Shown here in pieces: positions 31,056 through 41,252 of a DNA stretch of 64,000 nt. The position numbers and the translations under genes were made by a program. Position 1 is the stretch's first letter. Each line of letters begins with the position of its first letter. The notes under the pieces are model-generated. The model was not told where the DNA came from, searched no databases, and worked only from the letters and a program-made list of their open reading frames with translations. The DNA is from Branchiostoma lanceolatum (Eukaryota > Chordata > Leptocardii > Amphioxiformes > Branchiostomatidae), in NCBI RefSeq assembly GCF_035083965.1, contig NC_089724.1, positions 30,898,435 to 30,962,434 on the forward strand. The letters are read 5' to 3'.

Positions 31056-32166
31056 ACTAGAGTTCCAAGACCTCATACCTTCGCCAAATGATTTTAACCT
31101 TTATGACTGACGTATTAGGAGTGTTTCTCATCAATCATAAATCATACCAGTTGATTGTCTTAAACTATAACATGTCCAAAGTATGAGCTGAACAAATTTA
31201 TCATCAATCATGCAAATGAGGCCCTTATTAGCATAATTTGATTCAACGATGTTCACATTCACATAACGTCCCGATGCCAGAAAAAAGGATTAAATGTATG
31301 AAATTGCCGTCTTTTGCCAGTGTGGAATAATAGAAGTTACTCATTAAGTATGCAAATAAGGCCCACATTTGCATATTTTCTATCTATTAACAGTCCTCTC
31401 GTCCTCAGTTACAATTTGAATTGTCATATCATGGAACAAAGCGGATTTTTAAAGTTGCCTCATTAATTATGCAAATTAGAATCTGATTTGCATAATTATC
31501 GTCCAATCATACTAAGCATCACAAAAGCTATCCACATACCAAAAATCATGACCATCCATCAAGGCCATCATGTTATAGTATTTTCTCATTAATTATGCAA
31601 ATGAGGTCTTCATTTGCATAGTTCATATCAATTAATATTTCTCTCTTCCTCAGTTACATATGTCACATGTTTCGGAGTCCTATCATGGAATTTGGCGGAT
31701 GTATAAACTTTCCTCATTAATTATGCAAATTAGATACTGATTTGCATAAGAAGTGTCTAATCATGTACATCATCACTCAAGCTATCTACCTACCAAAAAT
31801 CATTACCATCCATCAAGCCCTTCTTGAGTTATTCCCTTTCAAAGTCAGACGCAAAACCTGCTCCTGCCGCTAGGGGGCCCAAACCCACACCACTTACTCT
31901 CTGTCCAAAGATCTATCTACCACTTAAAAATAAGTTCCATAGCATGTCCAGAACACGAGACATCAAAACAGGACGTTCCGCTGCAGTACCGTAAGAAGCC
32001 GCTAGGGGGCCCAAAATCTCATCGTTTTTAGGTCTCATCAAAACCTACCAACATACCAAATATCAAGACAATCCATCAAGGCATTCTCGAGTTATTCTGT
32101 GCCACTACAGACAGACAAACAGACAAACGCTACCCTCTGCATAACCTTCTCGGCGAAGGTAATAAA
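31056..32166. mobile_element. Related TTCGCC..GGCGAA repeat, second subfamily
   Basis: It starts ACTAGAGTTCCAAGACCTCA..TACCTTCGCC and ends CTCGGCGAAGGTAATAAAG, so the ends mirror each other. The body alternates TTATGCAAATGAGG and TTTGCATA phrases with CTTGAGTTAT-type phrases, a pattern also glimpsed at 600-1000. No open frame. Confidence 0.7.
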
Positions 32167-32362
32167 GAGATTTTTGTGCAGTTACTTTCAAATATTTCTA
32201 AATTTAATATCTATTGAATTCAAATAAATTCATGTTTTTTATATTCAATCTTTTAGAAAATTTTAGAACTGTTGTCAGTCATATGTTCTTTTATTAGAAA
32301 TTTTTTCAAAATTATTCCAATATTATTGTAAACCCTTGCGGTGACTTGGAATGGACCCTAGA

Positions 32363-33290
32363 CTAGGTGTTTTTTCTTTAATGTGCTGTGGTTCTCTGTA
32401 GATGATCGTTGCGTTTTCAGGGTTTCTGAATTCTTTGACAGTCATACATACTAATTTTGTCGCTGCTTTAGTCGGTTAATCTGACATATTGGATATGTAA
32501 GATAATCAGTGGGCTGTCGACCTTTGACCTTATAATTTGTAGAGGAAATTTCCACTATCATGTAAGCCATATTGCTTCGTTTCGCCAGCTTCACATTTTG
32601 TTTAATAATAATACTTATTCATTTGTGTTATTTTTCCACCACTTTATTCACCTCCACCAATTTTTACAACCAAGAACAAAATTAAGTTAAAAACATAACA
32701 TCATACTAAAGTTGGAGCAATACTTGAAAGTAAACATTACAGAAGTGATAATTGGTTACAAAAACTAACTATGACAAATAGGTGCATAAATTAAAAATAA
32801 GAATCATAGCATCATTATATACAAAACAGAACTTAAACTAGTCATTAAGAATGATATTACATGACATGTTCATTCTCAACAGGTGCTTGGGCATTTCTAC
32901 TGGTAAGTTAAAGTAAGTCTAACTACCTGTGGCAGATAGGTGCATAGAATAAAGCTTATAACATCATTACATACAAGACGAAGCTTAAACTTGATAGTAA
33001 GTAAAGATTCTATTACATGACATGTTTGTTCTCAAGAGGTGCTTGTGTATTTATACTGATAAGTCTGTTTTTTATTTCCCATGTGAAAATACTGACCAGA
33101 TCTTTTTGACTTGAAGTGGCCTGTGGGTTCTTCCTTAGAACAACCCATGTTTTAGAAATAACCCACTATTGTTTGAAGTCTTCTTTTTCAGATCATGTAT
33201 GTTTAGTGGCTGACTTACTTTCCCTAGTATCACCTCTTGAAAATAAATGTTAGGGTTACTGGGACTGAAGGGAATATAAGTATGAACTTT
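32363..33290. other. Non-coding DNA
   Basis: AT-rich. A block of about 130 bases is duplicated (ATGACATGTTCATTCTCAAC near 32860 and ATGACATGTTTGTTCTCAAG near 33015). No gene was seen. Confidence 0.45.
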
Positions 33291-33540
33291 TCTTTTAGCC
33301 TTTTACAATCCAGAAACATATGTTTATAATTTTCAATATTTCCACTGTCACATACCTACATATAGGACTAAATACTTGCCCATCTTCATCTTGTATTTTC
33401 CCTTTGTTTAGCTTTTCACCAGTAAGTAGAATTTGATAAAGTAATTTGTAATTAAGTACAGCAATTCGTGTTTCTTTACCTGAAGTTGTGCTTATCATTT
33501 TCCAGATCTTCTTCAAATCAAAAGAGTCGAACGAATCGAA
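33291..33540 (-). pseudogene. L1-like LINE reverse transcriptase C-terminal fragment
   Basis: The minus frame reads ETRIAVLNYKLLYQILLTGE and EKLNKGKIQDEDG, matching the NYKLLH.IL.T...LYKW.I pattern near the C-terminus of L1/Tx1-type reverse transcriptases. No palm motifs are near and the fragment is short, so it is a relic. Confidence 0.55.
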
Positions 33541-34440
33541 GGTTCATTCAAACATCAGGGATACGGAAAGTTCTCCTCGAACTACTTTTATTCAACAGAT
33601 AAGACAGCCACCCTGCTCGGGCCCATCTCTCAGTTCACTTCCTGTGTAACTGATACCCGATCTCTCCCAGCTCAAGGCCCTATACTCCTGGGACATACCA
33701 TTCTCTGGTGTCGGGGGGTGACACCTATCATAACACTGTGCCGAAAAGCGTCTGCCATTTCTGTTGGCAGCTTGGTACCACAATGCAGGATTTTGTCTGG
33801 ATTTTCAATTTTGTTTTAGGTTCAAGCAGATGTGGGGGCTGGATAACAATATGCGCATGCGTTGTTATAGCTAACAAGATGTGACGTTGGAACTAACATT
33901 GTAAACGCAGTAATCAGATCCATTTATTCAAGGCTGTAGTCTTTCTCGTATATTGTTTTATCAGTTATATTCGCATATGAGCTTAAAATCACGGAAATAT
34001 ATGTCAGGCCACCCCGTGCTGAAAGACGGCAAATAAAGACTTGAAACGAACAAACTACATGAAGTGTTTGTTGTTTATGTTGTGCATAAAAGTTGTATGT
34101 ATCTTTTCGTATAGCTCAGTCTGTGTGGATTTCAGTTTGACCATTGTGATTAGCAGCATATTGGGGCAGTTAGGTTTCAAGTGTATAAAGGGGCATTGGT
34201 GAAAGCGCTAGAAAGGGGAGGGAGGAGGGGCGAAATCGCAGGGGCACCGGTTGTCGTTGGGAGGGAGCCGGCCTGGAAGGCATGTCTCCCACGGCACTGC
34301 AAATGTCACTAATGATAGTTGACAGACAACTGACAACAAGATAACTAACACCACATACCGGACACAAAGCGCTCTGGGTGTGAAGTATCTTGAAAACTGT
34401 TGTATAAACTTTCGTATTTTGGTACTTTGTCTAGGCCCAC
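33541..34440. other. Intergenic, no clear gene
   Basis: AATAAA at about 34031 follows a G/A-rich phrase and could be an old retroelement 3' end. 34185-34290 is a GC-rich stretch. Open frames (33592-33783 and 34170-34367, both minus) lack recognisable domains. Confidence 0.35.
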
Positions 34441-35470
34441 TGCACTGGCAGGGTAAAGTTCAGGTAAATGTCACTGTCCTTCGCATCAATGAAGACAGCA
34501 GTATCAATAAAGTAAGAGCAATGTTTAACATAAGAAGTACTCTTGGAGAAACGAGATCTTCTGTATCACTGCACTGTAAACTGTTTGTCACATGTATTGT
34601 ACCGATATTATTGTCTGGATCTGAAGTCTGGTGCAATAGTAAGATGAATGACAAGTCTCCAATAGAAACTGTACATTTGAAATTTTGTAAATTGGTCCTT
34701 ACGGAGGAACGCCAGTAACTTCGCCAGTAGAGCGGAACTGGGACGTTTTCCGTTGATTATAGAGGCTCAAAGCAGAATGTACATTTACTATGTTAGATTA
34801 GTTAACGAATTTACATACATGTAGTCTTCAATACGAAGCGTACATGGTACAACAAGAACTAGATCGCCAAAAAACACCCTGCTGGCTATCTAATGTAAGA
34901 AAAATGTTAGAGGAGTCCGGTTTTGCCTACCTGTACATAAACGGTCCCTCAAACACTACTTCTCATGAAAATGAACTAGAACAAAGATGAAAGGATATTT
35001 ACATCCAAAAATTTAATTCAGAATTACATGTTAAAGGACGAACAGAAAATCAAGGCAACAAATTAAGGACTTACAAAACATTCATGGAGATTTATGAAAG
35101 AGAAGCATATTTAAACATTGCAAACTACGAACATCGCAGAGCGATGCGTAAACTTCGCATCAGTGACCACTCCCTACACATAGAATCTGGCAGGCATAAC
35201 CGTACCCCTCTGAATAATAGAACATGCGAATTCTGTGACCATTTATATATTGAAAATGAAACCCACTTTTTACTCGATTGTTCTTTGTATGAAGATGAGC
35301 GCTAATCGCTGTTTAAGACAATAGGATTAGACAAGAAATGTACAAAAACGTCAAAGCAGGACACTTTTATATACCTGATGTCATGTAAGAACGAACATAT
35401 AATAGACAAAATACGTAGTCATGCTTCCAAATGTTTCAAAAAGAGAGAAGAAACTACTAGGTGATCAACA
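34441..35470 (+). pseudogene. LINE reverse transcriptase C-terminal remnant (+)
   Basis: Broken frames spell the C-terminal part of a non-LTR reverse transcriptase: CIVPILLSGSEVW (thumb region), then ASRAELGRFPLIIEAQSRM, and near 35143-35290 MRKLRISDHSLHIESGRH, TCEFCDHLYIENETHFLLDC, a Cys-rich tail motif common in CR1/L2/RTE-like elements. Several frameshifts and stops separate them and the palm domain is absent. Confidence 0.7.
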
Positions 35471-35662
35471 TTAGTTTAGCAATAGTTCTCAGTTTGTCTA
35501 ATATAGTATCTTTTAGTTTTTCAATGTTAGAATGTAGCTGCTTATCAATTCATGTTTTGCATTATGCTTCCTATAGACCATGTGTGGTCATATATGTGCA
35601 CCCGGGCACGTAATGTTCTATCCTGTTCTCGGCTAGTCAACGTTTTCAAGACGACTGTTGTC

Positions 35663-37337
35663 ATGGCAGCGTTGATAACATCGCTAACACTCATCCTGGT
35701 GCATATAAACACTCCACATTAGGATCTTCACGTGGAGAGCTCTTTTTTCACATATCTTTGTGTATCCTGTACATATACCATATTATATGTTAAATTGGGT
35801 TCCGTAGTTTATTTGAGAAAACGACAACACGTCTATGCTGTCTTGGTTTTGTATGACATTAGCCAAATTATAGAACATTCTTCTCGTCTGGCTTAATAAC
35901 AGCTTGAGAAAAGACGAGCGTTGACCAGCCGTCTGGAGATCCGGCTGTCGGTTCTTAAGGAACGTCTGGAGAACCGCTCAGCACTCATCTACCGTCTGGA
36001 GGAACAGCTATCAAGCCGCGTGCTGCGAGCGGCGATGTTCAGTCGTCTGGAGGGCCAAGTGTCGACGCTTGAGAAAGACCTTAAGTTGCGCTTAGCCCTG
36101 GTCAGCTGGTTGGAGGACCAACGGGGGATATTTGGAGGGAGATGGTTGTGTATCCTTTCTTCAAAAACATTTTTTTTAAATGGTGGTATGTGTCAGAGTT
36201 ACAGTGCAGGTCACGAAATACGGATCAGAAATTTGCGGTACGTTTAGCAGAAATTTGTTAAACATTTACAAAACCTAAGTTGGTTCGAGGAACTGTTCGC
36301 TGCGTAATGAAAAATTGTCTGGACTCTCGGATTGCGGAAATTCTTCCGAAGAAGAAATCTACATCTTCATCAAGATTCTAGTTGTATACATTCTGAAATT
36401 TGCATGAAACGTGTTGGCCCACACACAACTGAAAGAGTCCATTATTGTATGAGGGGGACATTTTAAAAAATTCAATTTTGGGCTTGGTTGATGCTCAAAA
36501 AGGTCCAGTTTTTTTGGTGAAGGTGGTTTTTAATGGTCCAGTATGAATATGGGTGCCTTGATGAGCCCATCCATGCATAGGGTTTCAAATTGGAAGAGAT
36601 CCATTTCTGACTGATCTTCAATTCAATTATTCATTCAAATACCAACATTGCAGACATACAACAAACGTTAGCCTCGATGCCACAGTCGCCTTTTACATGG
36701 GGAGGGAAATGGGCGATACATGTTGCATTTGCTCCTGCAAATGTTGCCTTTCTAGTTGATATCTATATTTTCAAGCTTATGTCAGATTATCCAGCAAGTG
36801 TTTCAGCTTATTCTGGAGCATATGGCATTTGACCTATGAATGCTTGTGCTGTTGAAAATGCATAAGAAAGTCCTCCCAGACATGTTATTACGCTATGACC
36901 TACATTGAAAAAAGGCAATATCTTAATCACACAACCAATCTCCCTGAACTTTGTATTCTTAATACTATGTATTGTCTGTTATCGTAGGATGCGATAATTC
37001 CATGTATTATTGAAAGGAAGAGGCTAAAAGAAGTCACTGACGAAAGACAGCGGATCCTGACTGAAACATCTGACTGTTTCAAAATTTCATCCAGTTGCTT
37101 GAGTAACTATTTTTGGCGTGCCTAAAAGAAGTCAGTTTATGAATATATGTCTTTGCAGGAAACATGGAGGTCACGTCTTACACTGATGCCTGTTCTCACT
37201 TGGGACTACCCCCTCTCCAGATACGTCTTCTTCACCTAGTCACGAACTTTGCGAACACTATCAGACAATCGGAACAGTTCCAGTACTTATCAGAAGTGAT
37301 ATTAGTGGACGTCAAGCAATGTCGTCTTACAAACTGA
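35663..37337 (+). CDS. Candidate 3-exon coiled-coil protein
   Basis: A possible gene of 165 residues: exon 1 35663-35698 (MAALITSLTLIL), exon 2 35903-36185, exon 3 37159-37337. The three phases join (0 and 1) at GT-AG sites. Exon 2 is rich in Leu, Arg and Glu in heptad-like spacing (LTSRLEIRLSVLKERLENRS, YRLEEQLSS, FSRLEGQVSTLEKDLKLRL), predicting a coiled coil of about 75 residues. Exon 3 encodes a compact stretch (NMEVTSYTDACSHLGLPPLQ) ending in TGA. AATAAA near 37604 may end the transcript. The tail of exon 2 (SSKTFFLN) looks intron-like, so its donor may be misplaced. The family is not recognised. Exon 2 is credible; the full chain is tentative. Confidence 0.35.
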
Positions 37338-39744
37338 ACGTTTCCCAAAATATTATCGACCGTTAGCGTAACAGTGATGTACCGTTCATAGTTTGCCTGC
37401 AAAACATTTACATGTAATGGTCATCTTTGAGTTCTATCAATAATTTCCCTCAGAGACAATGTTTTTAAGGTTGACTTTCATATTGTACTGTATATATCAA
37501 ATTCCAAGCGTTTAATTTTGCGTACGGGTTTAACATTTTGTAGATGTTACAACAACAATTCAGGCTGTCGGCTGCAACTGTTGTGCATTTTGTGCTTTTG
37601 AAATAAACCATTCATCATCATTTGCGCAAGCAAAGAAGAGATGTATTACATTTCAATCCTCTTATTCATAACGAGTTACATTTCACAATATCTGTTGTTT
37701 AATGACGTTGTGACAAGGCAAAACTTTACATAACCAGCACTGAAAAAAATTGTAACCTACCCAATTGAACTTGAGTCTGAGTCAGCCGAAACTTCTTTTT
37801 TTTTCATTTATTTTTGGTTGGGAAAATACGGAGTGCGAAATATTGGTGCGTTTCTCGAAGCTAGGTCTGCCTAGGTAACAAAACAAAGGTCGCTGCATCA
37901 TGCCGTCACGTATTGTCATCAGAACTCAATCTGGAAACTCTTACACACCGAATCAAATTGGTCTGGAGAAGGACTTTGGATGAGGTATCAGCTCAAACAG
38001 TACCTTCTCACACATGTGTTCTTTTTTTTTAATACCTATTTTCTTCTATATAGCTAGCTGTTCATCTCGTAGCCTGGTATGTTCCCTAGGCCTAGTAGCT
38101 AGCTCTGGTTTGAATTTCTGATCGCTTTCATACCAAATATTCCACAGACTGGGGCTAGAATAGGATTCATGGCGGTTGATTTTGTTATACAGCTTAGAAA
38201 GCAAAATGGCACAAAAAGTCATGCCAAATGCTCTCCTAGATATCGTCTCAATTAGCAACACCTTAGTGTCATTCTCACTTGCAGTTAGAACCTATAAAAC
38301 TAGCAAGATTGTTTCATCATCATTTTGTGCAGATATGTTATGTTATGACGTGCGCATGTTAACATAGTTGGAGGTACCTGTTTCGTACGAGAGACACATT
38401 TTCAGCAAAAGACATCAGAACAAGCAGGCTAGTCAATAATAATTGTGAAATGTACAAAGCTTTTTTTCATCTTTTTCTATTACATATACTGGAAATTCTC
38501 ATTTCAGGATGATACCAATCGTCTGTGTAGGTGTAATATAGCGTACATGTATTTCAACTGGCAATGTGGCAGATATTTGTCCCATATGTTTTCATAAGAG
38601 ATAGACTATCTGCATTTCTAAGAAACACTGTGACAAACCCCCCTGGGAGACAAGATAAGACAGAAACATGTGAAGTGCTGACAATATAAGACAGAAACAT
38701 GTGAAATGATGACCCTTCTTGAAGAACTGTCACATAATTAATTGACCTGTCAAACACATCTGGTAAAGATCCTGGATTAGATAAGGAGTCCCACACAGAT
38801 AAAAAGGGACAGACAATACACAAGACAGCACAGTTGGACGACAGAAACAGAAGAGAGAGGATGTGAGTGCGAAATAAAGATCGTATGTAAAGACACCACA
38901 GAGCCATGCCCAAAATGAAATGAATAAATTATAAGCCCACGTACTTTAATCCCATCACTGAAAACTTCTAATCCACGCCTTTGGATTTTGTTATAGACTG
39001 GTCTGAGTTTGGGGTGTCATCAGGGACATTACGTCTTGAAGGAGAGCAAGGCCGAGAAGTTACATGTACTGTCTGTCTCTTCTGCATCGATATTGTGACT
39101 TATAACGTGTTATTGCATTTGTTGTTTGATGTGACAATAAAATTCAATTCCCCTTTTTCATCATTTTTGGAAACACACATATCCAATCCTGTGATAAGTA
39201 ACCACAGAACCATCTAAAATCAATGACAGTTCGACAGCCATACCAGCGAATGCTACCAAGACCACCATATGTAGCTTCATGGGCAGAGGTTGTCACAATA
39301 GTTCAGTTTACTGCATTCCCATTGTTATAGTCAAAAGCGCATAACTTCGTCGTTCGTGGTCTGTCCTGTACGGCTTCAATGATCTTCAATGTACAAACTA
39401 TCCCTCAATCGTCGCAATGAAGCCAACATGGTCATTTCATTCCCTCACACCAGATCACGCCGCCACTGCGTAACTCTACTATTCCCCCTCTGCGTAAATC
39501 AAATATTGTTAAGATATCGTAATTGGAAAAGAGAATTGCCAATTGCGAATTCTTTTAAAATCTAAAAAGAAATCGCAATTTTAGATGACATATTCACGAC
39601 AATTTTCGCCAGTTTGCGCCACTCTAAATAATCGTGGAGATGGACATATGTGCCGCAGGCGTCACTAGCGGTAACCTCACCTGATGCCGGTGAACAATTG
39701 AATGGGAAAGTGATTTCATTAGCTAATGAACAGTTGAGCTAGCT
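37338..39744. other. Non-coding DNA
   Basis: 37545-37625 ends in GTGCTTTTGAAATAAACC, a retroelement-like 3' end. A phrase of about 28 bases (ATAAGACAGAAACATGTGAA) is duplicated at 38655-38710. A 119-codon minus frame at 38554-38913 has no domain or codon pattern supporting it. Nothing else is recognisable. Confidence 0.4.
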
Positions 39745-39960
39745 ACTCTTCCACTGGTCGTAACAGAGACGACTGACGCTATGTACAGTATTTACAGGTT
39801 GCATTTTACCGAGAAAATTCAACGTTAACCACGGCTTAACGTTCCGCCCTAAGGACTGCAACCCTTTCCAAGTAGCATGCATGTCAGGTGAGCGACAACA
39901 GCCAGCATATTGAAACCCACGAGTCCTTGGCCTAGATGTAGGGTCATTAACGTGTGCATA
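39745..39960 (-). mobile_element. Second tRNA-derived SINE family, copy 3 (antisense)
   Basis: Shares CTATGTACAGTATTTACAGG and CCACGGCTTAACGTTCCG with the copies at 9425-9650 and 24190-24435. The tRNA-like head at its right end is more decayed than in the other two. Confidence 0.65.
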
Positions 39961-40110
39961 CACGTGTGCACAAAGGCATGTTAATCGTCTATGTGTACAC
40001 GGATATGTAGACTGAGGTACTAGCACTACGTAACCATATCCAGAGATGACATGTATAAATGCCTCGAGTCATTGAAGACAGAGGGTGGTCGATTCCATAC
40101 ACCACACACA

Positions 40111-40116
40111 TATAAA
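40111..40116 (+). promoter_or_regulatory. TATA box of the LRR gene
   Basis: TATAAA stands 94 bases upstream of the ATG at 40210, leaving room for a short 5' UTR. The sequence supports a simple TATA promoter; the start site is not proven. Confidence 0.5.
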
Positions 40117-40209
40117 GGTAACCGAGCACCATTGACGTCATTTTCAACCGTCGGCAGCAAGAACTTAAAAACAGCGTAGCAACCTAAGGTTCTTGTTCTG
40201 ACTAGAAAC

Positions 40210-41154
40210 ATGAAAGCAGGTAGATTGTTTTTGCTCGTTGCTTTGGGATCTCTTTGGTCAGGATGTACTCATTGCCTCCCGACTGGGTGTAAAATCAGGA
40301 GGCTGGAGCTGCCTGTCTCTGGCACAACTGTTGAATGTAAGTTCCTGGGTCTCACCCAGATCCCTCACGATATACCGCCGAACGCTGACCGGGTCGTCCT
40401 CACCTACAACGCCTTCAGAACCGTGACGTCCCCGCCGCCATTGCCTCAGCTATACGCCCTGGACCTGAGCTACAACTTTATCCAGTATGTGGCCTGGGAA
40501 TCCCTGTGCAATCTGCCTGCTCTGGAGGTTCTTTATCTGAATAATGACCGACTGCAGTATGTGAAACTGGACACCGTCATTGAATACCTACCAAGACTGA
40601 GAAATGTTTATTTTGCCCGTAACAAGCTAGTGTCCTGTACACTGTACGAGGTAGGTTGGCCACAAGTGACAGCGGTATCTTTGAGGGGAAACACCGCTCC
40701 ATGTGACTGCTCGGGCTCATTCTACGGGCTTACCGAGAGAACGTGCCTGGAGAGGGGAGTCGACGCCCGCTGCTCCTCATGCTCAGCCTGCTTCTTTCTC
40801 TCAGGTCGAAAACGTACAGGCCTTCACTGCAAGCGTCCAGAAGAGGCAAACCAGCTCCCTGCCTCAAACGTCTCTACCCATCTGGAGGAATGTGAGCGTC
40901 AACAGTCAACAGCAAGAGCTGCCGCAACAGAATTAGCCATGATGACTACCGAAGAAGCTCAACGTCAAATGCACAGTTCAGAGATGGACACTTCTAGTAC
41001 CAAAGATGAAGTAAAATCTTTACAGCCTACCGCAAGACCTAAGACTACTTCTACAGCGTCAATCATGATGGGTACCGAAAAGTGCCCCCCTCAGACATCT
41101 GAGGGGGCACTCTACCCACCGATGGTTCATACCACAGCACCGCGGCAACCTTAA
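40210..41154 (+). CDS. Leucine-rich-repeat receptor-like ectodomain (first frame of a split gene)
   Basis: 314 residues. Residues 1-23 are a signal peptide (MKAGRLFLLVALGSLWSGC). A Cys-flanked LRR N-cap follows (TTVECKFLGLTQIPHDIPPN), then four to five leucine-rich repeats (LYALDLSYNFIQYV, LEVLYLNNDRLQYV, LRNVYFARNKLVSC, VTAVSLRGN) and an LRR C-cap (APCDCSGSFYGLTERTC..LHCKRPEE). A Ser/Thr-rich stalk rich in Met-Thr-Thr-Glu follows. The frame ends at 41152-41154 just after a G run. The next frame, open from 41103, supplies a membrane helix and cytoplasmic part, so this is most likely the outside half of one single-pass receptor-like protein, intronless over this stretch. Ligand unknown; similar LRR surface proteins serve adhesion or innate recognition. 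Confidence 0.8.
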   Translation: MKAGRLFLLVALGSLWSGCTHCLPTGCKIRRLELPVSGTTVECKFLGLTQIPHDIPPNADRVVLTYNAFRTVTSPPPLPQLYALDLSYNFIQYVAWESLCNLPALEVLYLNNDRLQYVKLDTVIEYLPRLRNVYFARNKLVSCTLYEVGWPQVTAVSLRGNTAPCDCSGSFYGLTERTCLERGVDARCSSCSACFFLSGRKRTGLHCKRPEEANQLPASNVSTHLEECERQQSTARAAATELAMMTTEEAQRQMHSSEMDTSSTKDEVKSLQPTARPKTTSTASIMMGTEKCPPQTSEGALYPPMVHTTAPRQP

Positions 41155-41252
41155 GCACCATAAAGACATCCGACAAGACGTACAGCCTGGCAACCATACA
41201 AGCAAACCCTACACAGACCGACATTTCGAAGTCCTCTCCTACTTTTAAGGAG

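Larger units (their letters stand above)
29084..32362. mobile_element. 3.3-kb TIR element hosting two other repeats
   Basis: AGAGTCCGTTCCAAGTGACC plus GCAAGGGTT at 29088-29116 is mirrored by AACCCTTGCGGTGACTTGGA plus ATGGACCCT at 32330-32358, with about three mismatches; AT-rich sequence just inside also mirrors. The interior has no transposase frame. Two later insertions (29426-30856 and 31056-32166) account for most of the length, so the original element was probably well under 1 kb. Confidence 0.65.

Noticed and set aside
38554-38913. A 119-codon minus frame
   Set aside because: Hydrophobic/Ser-rich without domain, overlaps a local duplication, and no splice or promoter support.
41083-41110. 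Programmed -1 ribosomal frameshift in the LRR gene
   Set aside because: The C run slip would meet a stop at 41100-41102, the slippery sequence is not of the usual A/U type, and the hairpin overlaps instead of following it. A one-base indel explains it better.
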